Origin: Micrasema longulum
Taxonomy: Eukaryota; Arthropoda; Insecta; Trichoptera; Brachycentridae
Direction of reading: 5' to 3'
Length of the DNA: 64,000 nt
NCBI GenBank assembly: GCA_022494885.1
Contig: JAGVSM010001322.1
Location: 158,609-222,608, forward strand
Shown here: in pieces, positions 22,957 to 31,481 of the stretch
Layout of the letters: every line of letters starts with the position of its first letter
Numbering within the stretch: the first letter of the stretch is position 1
Made by a program: the position numbers and the translations under genes
Notes under the pieces: generated by a model
What the model saw: the letters and a program-made list of their open reading frames with translations, nothing else
Told to the model about the DNA's origin: nothing
Database searches by the model: none

Positions 22957-23166
22957 CCAGTGAACGGGTTCCGTCGTGATCGACATCGTCAGACTGGTAG
23001 GCGACTAAACAAATTTCCACTCTTTTATTTTTTTTCAATTCTTTTATTTTCATAATTAGCTAAAATAATGATTTACAACCCCTGCTTGCAATTGTACATA
23101 ACATAGAAATTTGTTTAGTCGATCACCAGTCTGACAATGTCAATCAAGACGAAATCCGGTCACTGG
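22957..23166. mobile_element. MITE with about 57-bp TIRs
   Basis: Left end CCAGTGAACGGGTTCCGTCG with GTCAGACTGGTAGGCGACTA further in; right end in reverse complement CCAGTGACCGGATTTCGTCT with GTCAGACTGGTGATCGACTA. Arms end at a shared ACTAAACAAATTT. 210 bp, no coding. Superfamily not resolved. Confidence 0.75.
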
Positions 23167-23503
23167 TTAAAATGTCCAAATAAAAGTGGAATAAAACAAT
23201 AAACGAATTTTTATTATTATAATTCAAATGCAGTTCCACCAAGAAATGTCAGGAGAAAAACTCAATCTATTAAAATTGTAAGTAAATTTAAATTTTGAGT
23301 ATCCATAAACAAAAGTAATAATCATAAAAACAAATATTTCAAGTGTTCAAAAAAATATATATAATTTTTAATTTACTTAAGAAAAATATAAGGTCCCAAC
23401 AAAGAAAAAAAAGCGATGTCTTAAATTAATCTCCAATACAAAGGACTAAAAATATACAATAGAATACTTGAATTTGTTGAAAACAAAACTTATTACGGTA
23501 ACG

Positions 23504-24429
23504 CAGCGGTCTGCAAACTGCGGCTCACGAGCCACATGCGGCCCTCAAGCCGCTTGGCCGCGGCTCACACTGCGCAAGTCTCACCTTTATCCGATTTATT
23601 TCGTCAACCGGTTCTAAAGAAGAACTTTTAGAATTATTGCCACTGAAAGGGCCGACGCGTGGCGAGGAAACACATCATATTATTAAACTCGGTAAAATTG
23701 TATTAATGATGCAGATGATTCGCGAGATATTTCTTTACCATTGCATCATTCATCAAGAACCGCTCTGTGCGCAGACATTTCCAGAAGAAATGTTTTAGTG
23801 ACCAATATTGTTATCACAACTTCAGCTTAACTATGCACAACACTCTTTTCTCTATCGTTCTTGCTCTAACTATAATGCTTTTTTTCATCTATAGATATAT
23901 TTTACATGCCCCTTAATTTATTTAAAAATAAATTAAGACTCCTTATTTCTGGCTGCGATACGATTCCACTTACTATTTAATGATGCTCACACTTACACAC
24001 ACCTGAACACTTACTCCTACACTTATACATATAAATACACATCTACACTTACTCTCATACAAATACACATAAACACACCCTTTTGTTGTAACACAATTTA
24101 ATAATATGTATGATTCTTATTTAGAAACTTTGCTGATCTGTCTTTTAACTGTATTTTTTTTAATGCTACTGTATCATTTTCGACTGTTTCTTCAAAATAA
24201 ATAAATAACTAAAGCTTTTTATCATCACCAATTGGAAGAATTTATTGTTGTAATCGATAGCGAATATGCATATTTTCTGGCGCTTATGCACGCACTTTAT
24301 TATTAAGGTACGTTGGCATTATACAGAAGAAACGGTTTGAAAAATTAAGGAGTTTGGCTCTCAAAGGAAAACTTAATTGTTTAACTGCTGATCTTTGGCT
24401 TTTTTGACTTATGAGTTTGCAGACCACTG
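23504..24429 (+). mobile_element. hAT element with 8-bp target duplication, transposase remnant, nested LINE end
   Basis: TIRs: left CAGCGGTCTGCAAACTGCGG, right end in reverse complement CAGTGGTCTGCAAACTC. A perfect 8-bp duplication, CGGTAACG, flanks it (23496-23503 and 24430-24437), which is diagnostic of hAT. Inside, about 23586-23690 encodes FIRFISSTGSKEELLELLPL and KGPTRGEE, matching the 'EELL.L.PLKG.T.GED' block of insect hAT (BED-type) transposases. A LINE 3' end (23905-24206) is inserted. The rest of the transposase, including most of the catalytic and dimerisation regions, is lost. Confidence 0.85.
23905..24206 (+). repeat. LINE 3' UTR, family L-A, nested in hAT
   Basis: CA-rich 3' UTR (about 23985-24075) followed by TTTTGTTGTAACACAATTTA, TTAGAAACTTTGCTGATCTG and an AAAATAAATAAATAAC tail. 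Matches 10690-10843 and 63215-63372. Lies entirely within the hAT element, so it is the younger insertion. Confidence 0.65.
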
Positions 24430-24474
24430 CGGTAACGTGAAACATTTTTATTATTATCATGGATAAATTATATA

Positions 24475-25060
24475 GCGCCATTTTCGTAATATAATACCTC
24501 AAGGACGCTTTACATACTGAATCTATAGATAAATAAATTTAATTGAAGCTTTTAAATTTGTAATTTATTTAAAACGACTTATTTTGTAATCACATACTAC
24601 GGATTTATTCAAATGATTTAGAGAATAAGTGGGTTTTTAATTTTTTCCGAAACATCACTTCACTCTCACAGCCTCGCACCTCTGCTGGAGAGCATTCCAT
24701 GCCATAGGGCCTGCGACCACAAATGCGCGTTTACTGAATTTCGTGCGCTGTTTGCGTAGAGGTATAACAACTTTTTCTCTGACTGTAGACGTAGCTGATC
24801 TAAGCATAAGACGCCTGTCAGCTAGTTCATCTGGAATGCATAGTTTCCTTAAATATTCTGAAGCAGAGTTGTGCAGTGACTTATACATAAGCCAACAGAG
24901 TTTTTATTCCACCCTTTGCGGAAAACGTAGCCAGTGTAATTACCGAAGTAGTGGAGTATTCGTAAATACCCGACGCGTTGTATATTTCGGAACGCTTCGG
25001 TATCGCTAGAAAACACGTCTCGCGTTTTGGATGTTTCGGAACCACGCGGGAGCTCGTTAA
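24475..25060 (-). pseudogene. LINE (CR1/L2-like) reverse-transcriptase C-terminus
   Basis: Minus-strand coding remnant. Upstream part (about 25000-24890) reads NIQNARRVFTNT then, across stops, LHWLRFPQRVE. An open frame of 77 codons (24888-24655) then carries YKSLHNSASEYLRKLCIPDE, RRLMLRSATSTV, KFSKRAFVVAGPMAWNALQ. These are signature tail motifs of CR1/L2-type LINEs. 5'-truncated with at least two frame breaks. Relatives: 10085-10570 and a small piece at 29050-29150. Confidence 0.75.
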
Positions 25061-26010
25061 TTTATGTCTGTCTTAATCAGCATGGTCAATTTCGTAACGC
25101 CACAAAGCCGCCGCCTCCCCTCCGCCTACGTAGCGCCTACTAAGATCACTCGACAAAAACATGCTCCATTTTAGTGTGGTATTTCTGCTACACCATTAAC
25201 GTATTTGAATTTTTTTGTATGTTTCTAACCTAACTGGGGTGGATAACGCGTCTGCTGTTGGCGGAACTTACTAACTCGCACAGTTCTCAGCCAGAAGAGC
25301 CACTGAGTCTGCTTTGGTGTATTTGAGCTATTTACCCGAACATTACACTGAAGTTGAGAGGATATGCGGTGCCAGGGGATAAAGGTATTTGAAGACTGTT
25401 TTTCTGTCCCTCTCTCGCAAATGCTACCCCGATGCAGTGCGAAAAAGATAACTGCACGTCGTAACGATTATGCCCGACTAAAATGGTTTCATTGTCCCGC
25501 TTTCCGCACTTTTGTTTTAGAAAAATTATCAAAATTCCATTCTCATTGTCGGTATTTGCGTTTTCCAAAAACAGTTTCACTTTTGCAAACCATACGTCCA
25601 AAGACGGCAAATAAAACTGGGCGCTTTTAAGTGTTTTTGTACGGTCCTTGCTTCCATTAGAAACAATTTATTAAATATGTAAAATTCTAGAGACACACCG
25701 ATGGTAAATATATACAGTGTAAAATCCTTAGAGAATATACATATATAGAGGGATAACAAAACATTTTACCAATCCAATGCATGTTGCCGGTTATAGCGGA
25801 CTCATTTTTTACAATATGTTCTAAATGAGAGAAATGGAGAAAAAAAAATCTGTTGGTACGGTCCTCATTTTTTGTTTTGTAATTGATTTTAGAATTTTAA
25901 GATGCTCATTTTTCAAGTACGCGGCCAGTATTGTTTCGAACTGTCAAACGCTCTGTCGGTATTTTGATGATTGTTTAACGTATTTAGTGATAATTACATC
26001 AAAATTAATT
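25061..26010. other. Unassigned; moderately GC-rich start, upstream of THAP exon
   Basis: Contains a moderately GC-rich tract (about 25080-25340) and overlapping frames at 25332-25630 with no recognisable domain. If the THAP exon is real, its promoter and 5' UTR should lie in the last few hundred bases; I see no clear TATA box. Confidence 0.35.
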
Positions 26011-26081
26011 ATGCCGACTTGTGCCAAGAAAGGATGTTCAAATAGAACTGGAAAAGGGAGAAAACGCTTCAGTTATCACAG
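26011..26081 (+). CDS. Possible first coding exon of a THAP zinc-finger protein
   Basis: ATG at 26011 begins MPTCAKKGCSNRTGKGRKRF then SYH and a split Arg codon. Both first Cys (residues 4 and 9) sit as in the start of a THAP domain (MP..C....C.NR....... F..F/HR), and the open frame ends at a plausible donor, CACAG|GTATTTATC, in phase 2. A THAP domain (C2CH, about 80-90 residues) needs further exons with the 'FP', a Trp, and the Cys/His pair; none was found up to 28 kb. It could be a host gene with a long first intron, a P-element-type transposase remnant, or chance. The frame upstream of the ATG in the same ORF is probably 5' UTR. Confidence 0.45.
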
Positions 26082-26396
26082 GTATTTATCAAATATCATA
26101 CATTTTTAAATTAATACGTTTTTTGGTAGTTTTCAACATAAATTCACCACTATTTTTGTACTATCATTCAAACAATTATTATAGCATTTGTTTCTGTGTA
26201 ATTCAAATACCTTATACATTGGATTTATGTGATTTAAATCTTTTTTTTCAAACGTTTTAATCCAAATATTTCTTAAAATGTTCAAAACATGCAAACTCGA
26301 CGACCTTTTACCGAGTCAACCAACATCTAGAAATAATTCTTTCTCTTTTGACATCACTGAAAGAATATGAAATTGTCATTTATTGAATGTAACTAA

Positions 26397-26779
26397 AAGA
26401 AACAGAGATGAAGAACATTTAAGAGAAGGTTATATAGAAGTCTAGGCATCTACAGGGCTTATGACCTGTCAATGGCTAGTTTAAGTGGACACATTACACA
26501 TGTGTTGATGTTTGTGAAGTTAAAGGGCTAAAACCTTTATTTATGCGGGTGAGATTCATCTAATCGAATTATTTCATCAACATCAACAGATGAAAGAATT
26601 GAAGGAATATAGATGTTCAACCAGCCATTGACAGGTCATAAGCCCTGTAGATGCCTAGACTTCTATATTACCTTCTCTTATGTTTTTCATCTCCGTTGTA
26701 ATATGTTAATATAAACAGCTTCCCAGGAAGTTGAATCCAGTCCTTGTCTACAAAAATTTGGACTAACTCAAAATATTGT
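26397..26779. repeat. Foldback-family copy with both arms
   Basis: The left arm starts AACAGAGATGAAGAACATTT (outer TIR missing), and passes through TAGGCATCTACAGGGCTTAT. Then a short centre with AAACCTTTATTTATGCGGGT, and the right arm GACAGGTCATAAGCCCTGTA, CTTCTATATTACCTTCTC, ending with the full outer TIR (CCAGTCCTTGTCTAC...CAAAATATTGT). Confidence 0.75.
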
Positions 26780-27390
26780 AATTAAAAGAGATGACAATAC
26801 ATCTGCGCCAATTTTAAATGGTATTTTTATGATCACTTTTTGGGCGGCTCTTACAATGAAGAATGCCAGGGCTGTGCATTACCTTAAAATATTACGGATT
26901 CACTTATCATTTTATCATTAAAGTTATAAGCATAATATAGTAATTTAAGGTTTTTTTTTTGGATTCCCGATAGATGAAATAAGACGAAATAAATGGATCC
27001 ATAAGACAGGGCGGAACAATTGTCCCCTGAAAATAACAACTGGTTGTGTTCCAACCACTTTCTATCCATTAATTTGGACAAAAACAAATTATTGGTACGT
27101 GTAATAAATAGTGCCGTACCCCCCCCCCCCCATGTTTTCAAAAACCTAACTCGCTATGGTGGGTAAATATACATTTATTTCATTTTTATATACCATAAAG
27201 TCGGAAAAATCAGTGTACGTGCATGAGAAGATGTATGAATGTAGAGGAAGCGAGATCTACATGCAAAGACAGAGTTATATGGTGTTCTATCTTCTCTGCC
27301 TACCTCTTCGGTGAAACGGCGTGATTTCTCTTCTCTTCTCAATCTTCACTCTATACAAAGATACAAGTTTAAATAAAAAAAATAATAAAG
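26780..27390. other. No gene seen; poly-C tract
   Basis: Contains a run of C residues at about 27119-27131. The 85-codon minus frame there is not supported by any domain, although a stretch like 'WFxxNxLLFSGDNC..' is faintly reverse-transcriptase-like (NxLxLN). I leave it unassigned. Confidence 0.35.
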
Positions 27391-27498
27391 ATTACTGTTT
27401 TCCGCTTTCAAATCAAACAACGAATTCGTAAAATATTTTGGAATTGAAGACCCCGTTCAAACAGTTTTTAAAGATGCAAGTTACAACCTGCCGTCAGA
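27391..27498 (+). other. Possible internal exon (weak)
   Basis: Open in one frame for 35 codons (from TTA at 27392: LLFSAFKSNNEFVKYFGIED and on to ASYNLPS) and followed by a consensus donor, TCAGA|GTAAGCC at 27499. The peptide looks more protein-like than its surroundings. The acceptor is poor (A-rich, ATAATAAAG). No family recognised; chance is possible. Confidence 0.25.
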
Positions 27499-28089
27499 GT
27501 AAGCCAATATTTTAACAAATTGATTAATTTTCAAACTCAATAAATTTACTTTATTAGTTTTATTTGCTTACTTTATGTATCAAAAATGTTTTTAGTAAAC
27601 TTGTTACTAAATTAAAATAAACGTTTTTATTGTACTTCCTACTCCTACTCCCTCTGTAAAATATCGCCTAAGTCGTGCATTTGTGACAACCCTGTTTTAT
27701 AAACATCTGGAAACGAAAAACGTCTTCACTAAACAAACGACCACGCCCCCTTTTCAAAAATTCTTACAAACTTTGGAATAGTACGGACTCTAAGATATAC
27801 ATTATACTCTTAGGTAAAATCATTGATCTAGTGCCATAATCCAGGGAATTCATTATACAGGTCAAGGGCGTGCGGTGGAGTTTTTGATTAGGGAAGCAAT
27901 TAGGATATAAGTAATTGGTACATAATAATATGCACTACCCTTAAAAAATTAAAGACAAACTAAACACTTAAATGATTAGAAATAATAGCAATAATTTCAC
28001 ACATGTAGTAATAAATTGAAATAACAAATCAACCAATTTCATTTTATTTACTTTAGTAAATAACTGCGAGTATTTTGTGCCGTTATATT

Positions 28090-28380
28090 TTATTTGACTG
28101 AAATGCAGTGAAACCAAAATTGTGTGCTGCGCAGCGCGGCGCGGCGTTACGTTCGCATCGCATCTAAATTAAGTGGCAAAAACTGTATCGTTATGTTTCG
28201 ATTGGTTCCGTTGCCCGGTGAGAATTGAAGTCTGCGCCTGCGCCCGGACTGCGCGTTCTGTACGGCGCTGGAACAGAATTTCGACTTTGTTTCCACCGCG
28301 ATCGTTCTTTAAATCGATACCCAGCCAGCCGGTAGCGAGTACGCGTCGACCAGTACGCGCATGCCATTTGTTTAGAGTAA
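28090..28380 (+). promoter_or_regulatory. GC-rich island, possible promoter and first exon
   Basis: A sharply GC-rich patch in AT-rich DNA, with GCTGCGCAGCGCGGCGCGGC at about 28126, CTGCGCCTGCGC (NRF-1-like) at about 28231, and a good plus-strand donor CCCG|GTGAGAA at 28218. An ATG at 28193 (MFRLVPLP) runs into that donor. The 70-codon plus frame across the donor has no domain. Could be a promoter or a repeat; inference. Confidence 0.3.
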
Positions 28381-28788
28381 TCTAAATGTTAGGTATTATG
28401 ACTGACAGTTACTTTATTAAACATGATATTTTATAAACATTATTTGGCTAAATTTAGGAGAACCAATGGTTCCATGCGTTTTATGAGCGGACCGCGCATG
28501 ATACAGGTAAACGTTTGTTATAAGAAAGGTCAGACCGCGTTTCCTATTAAATATTTGAAAGTTAAAACTTGTCACTTGTGAAAAACATCGGATTGGAAAG
28601 CCCCATTCCAACTGGAGGGATAAAATAGTTTTTCGTATTTGAAATATTTCACTCCAAAAAATAATTTCAAGAGTAAAGGCGAGGCAAATCGGCCTTTGAA
28701 AATACCATTTATACGAGTAAATAAATTTACCCCTACTAAATTCATCACACTGATAATTATAATTCAACAATGTGTATAAGAGTCTTCG

Positions 28789-28970
28789 CAAACATCGACA
28801 GATGAATGAATTGAAGGAATATAGATGTTCAAAAATGGGAAGAATGGTTAATGTTACACAGTGTGTAAAGTGGTCACTTAAATCATTCATTGACAGGTCA
28901 TAAGCCCTGTAGATGCCTAGACTTCTATATTACCTTTTCTAAAATATTCTTCATCTCTGTTGTAATATTT
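28789..28970 (-). repeat. Foldback-family single arm
   Basis: Minus orientation: CAGATGAATGAATTGAAGG, TTACACAGTGTGTAAAGTGG, TGACAGGTCATAAGCCCTGT, AGATGCCTAGACTTCTATAT, TCATCTCTGTTGTAATA. The outer TIR is absent. Confidence 0.75.
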
Positions 28971-29049
28971 TTATATATGAGTGTTGAAAAAGGTGATGAA
29001 AATGACTCTTTCTGTGTTTGACTGAGCTAAAAGTATTTATTTCTATGGT

Positions 29050-29150
29050 ATTCCGAAACATCTCGGAAGTGAGACGTTTTACCTCGGAAGTGAGAAATAT
29101 CCCGAATGGATAACGCGTCGGGTATTTACAAATATGCTTACGGATGAATC
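29050..29150 (-). repeat. Small LINE fragment
   Basis: ATTCCGAAACATCTCGGAAG and GATAACGCGTCGGGTATTTA are shared, with gaps, with the minus strand of 24950-25060 (LINE C-terminus). Too short to translate usefully. Confidence 0.4.
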
Positions 29151-29599
29151 AATACAGTACTCTTTGCACCACTGGGTGTGGATAGGGAAATGATGATGAG
29201 TATCTGTTGGGATTTTTAAATATATATTTTTTTTTTCATTAGAAAACCTTTGTTTAACATGAAAAACAAACATAAAGATAATAGAACAATTCAGGATGGA
29301 CTTCTTAACAAAGAAGCAAGTTTTTGTGTTTGGCAAGTGCACGAAATAGACACAAGAATACATAATAAATAAAAAATTATAAATAAATAGACAATTAAAA
29401 ATTGAAAAAAATAGAACATTTTCTCAAAAAAACTGATTTAATTATTTTACACGGGCGTATATATACATACTTATATATTTTTAATCGTATTGATATATTT
29501 AAAACTCCATAAAATAGGTACAGAAGATAACTAATAGACTTGATTTAGAATAACAGAGAATAGACGATTTGTCTTTTTTTGCTCTTTATTTCTCGTCAT

Positions 29600-29892
29600 C
29601 AAATCAAATGTAATTTTACACTCTAACTTTTCTTCATTCATTCTTCATAACTCCTGTCTTATTTCCTTTCCACTATCTCCGTGTTTTGTCTATATTTCTT
29701 TTATTTTAATTTATAGTTTATTTATTATTTATATAATTCAAACCGTCGTCGCTTTTTTTTAGCATAATTAAGTGAATGTATGTTATTGGATGGCAGGCCC
29801 TACTATGTTTTTATATACATTTTTCATAGTTTCTATTTATAGTCATTTAACCTGTACATCTGTTTGAATTATAAATAAATAAAAAAAAATAC
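29600..29892 (+). repeat. Probable LINE 3' UTR and tail
   Basis: TGGATGGCAGGCCCTACTAT, AACCTGTACATCTGTTTGAA, ending TTATAAATAAATAAAAAAAA. Non-coding; tail type as in other CR1-like ends here. Confidence 0.4.
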
Positions 29893-29959
29893 ATTTATAA
29901 TACCTTCTTATACAATAGATACGTTACATATATTTTTACAAACATTTTATTATAAAAAT

Positions 29960-30190
29960 ACACTTTATATAAAATATGGAAGGAAGTATTTCTTTAATTT
30001 ATTTTTAAATTTTTCGTAATTTATGTCTTTCCGTAGATTCTATGGTAAATTATTTAAAAGCTTCCATTCTATATTTGTAAAGTGATGTTCGGCCGTCGTA
30101 ACTTATATTCTCTGTCGAGCGAGGCTTTGAAATGGATTTACTCGATAGTCATGTGATACACACCTCCATCTGCAGTGCGATTATGAACGC
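29960..30190 (-). pseudogene. LINE reverse-transcriptase C-terminus
   Basis: On the minus strand a frame reads HHFTNIEWKLLNNLP then, past a stop, NLRKDINYEKFKNKLKKYFL, the usual 'NLP..L....F...LK.YL' end of an insect LINE. Preceded by EYKLRRPN-like sequence in another frame. Decayed. Confidence 0.55.
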
Positions 30191-30251
30191 CCTCTATAGG
30201 GTAGAGAAAGCGTTTCTAGCACGTAATTAGCTCTCAAATCACTACTAGTAA

Positions 30252-30755
30252 CTGTTTTAAGATACGTATTTTAATGTGAGAGATGCTAAAACTTTGAACA
30301 TTGTTTAATCCTCGTTTCCCACTCAAGACTAGTTTGGTTACAAAAAAAACTCAGTTCTAAGGATATAGATCTCACTAACTAGGACTTAAATAACGTGCTA
30401 AAATGATTATTCTATCCACTAGAGAACTAGAGAACGTATATAATCGCACTGCTGTTACAAGATACACATTTTAATGCAATAAATGCTAAAACTACGAACA
30501 TTCTAAAACCCTCGTTTCCCACGCAAGACTAGTAAGTTTACCAAAAAGCTCAGTTCTAAAGATAGAGATCTCACCAACTAGGACTTAAATAACGTGCTAG
30601 TAACGCTTATTTTACCTTCTAGAGAACGTTTATAATCGCACTGCTGTTACAAGATACACATTTTAATGTAAGAGATGCTAAAATTTCGAACATTCTAAAA
30701 CCCTCGTTTCCCACGCAATACTCGTTTAGTTACAGAAAAGCTCAGTTCTAAGGAT
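30252..30755. repeat. Tandem repeat, unit about 200 bp, 2.5 copies
   Basis: CTGTT..AAGATAC..ATTTTA recurs at 30252, 30452 and 30644 (periods 200 and 192). Each unit also holds CTCGTTTCCCACGCAAGACT, AAGCTCAGTTCTAAGGATA and AACTAGGACTTAAATAACGT. The third unit stops after its GCTCAGTTCTAAGGATAAAG block. Satellite-like, no coding. Confidence 0.85.
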
Positions 30756-30803
30756 AAAGATCAAATTTCGCGGTAAGTACTCGTATTGCAACAGCGAAGA
30801 AAT

Positions 30804-30935
30804 ATGACTCGGTTCCGTGGAGGATCCCGCGGGAAACTTGGGGGATTATTATTTAGAACTTTTCCAATAATCCCGAGCCGGCCTCTCTCGGTAACGAGGA
30901 AAGTTCGCCAACTTGTGCAGGTACGAGTATGTTGA
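30804..30935 (+). other. GC-rich 44-codon open frame with internal donor, unrecognised
   Basis: Directly after the tandem repeat, a frame MTRFRGGSRGKLGGLLFRTF and onward is more GC-rich than the surroundings and has a donor-like TGTGCAG|GTACGAG at 30921. No family recognised. Another donor-like CGCG|GTAAGTA lies at about 30773. Could be the start of a host exon or part of an unknown repeat. Confidence 0.2.
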
Positions 30936-31019
30936 CATTATTTGTCAACAAGCGACAAGTGTTTCTAACTATTGTTTATCATTATTAAATATACCTGTCT
31001 TCACAAAAACGAACAAGAG

Positions 31020-31175
31020 GGGAATATGGACACATAGCGGAACATAGTACGGAAGACTCCGGGTTTGATTCTATAAAAACGAGAACATAAAAAAAGTAAT
31101 GCTTCTCAAACCTGGGTGTTTTGTACTCTGATTCGCCCTGGCCTGTTGAGGTGCAAAAAAATGCAAATATAAATA
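31020..31175 (+). repeat. SINE S2 copy, head truncated
   Basis: GACTCCGGGTTTGATTCTAT (B-box region), CAAACCTGGGTGTTTTGTAC, TCTGATTCGCCCTGGCCTGT and TGAGGTGCAAAAAA match S2 at 8590-8773. Confidence 0.65.
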
Positions 31176-31231
31176 ACCTCTCTTCTCTAGAAGGAAACAT
31201 GTATACCTACTTAAAATCCGAATGTCTAGGC

Positions 31232-31409
31232 CAGCGATGCATAACACGTGACTCGCGTATCGGGTGACCCGCCTAGCAGGGATGCGCCTTTTTCTTTCCT
31301 TTACTAGGGCTGCAAAAAAAATTTAGTATTCCTAGATGTAACACGGCCCCCAGATTGAACCAGATTTATTTTAGAATTTTATGCCGAGCTAAAAGGTTAC
31401 ACATCACTA
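31232..31409. mobile_element. hAT-type MITE
   Basis: Left TIR CAGCGATGCATAAC, right end in reverse complement TAGTGATGTGTAACC. Flanked by an 8-bp duplication GTCTAGGC (31224-31231) and GTCTAAGC (31410-31417), 7 of 8 identical. 178 bp, non-coding. Confidence 0.75.
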
Positions 31410-31481
31410 GTCTAAGCATTAAAAAAATAGCGGGGCTATCAAATGTGCTCTTCCGGACTTAAAAAAGTTGGAATAATGAAT

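Noticed and set aside
25332..25630. Overlapping 92- and 88-codon frames on both strands
   Set aside because: Neither shows a domain or splice-consistent structure, and both being open suggests chance.
27398..27430. Second THAP exon starting with Phe-Pro
   Set aside because: TTTCCGCTTTC would give FPLSNQ, but a stop follows after ten codons and there is no AG at the needed position for the phase-2 junction.
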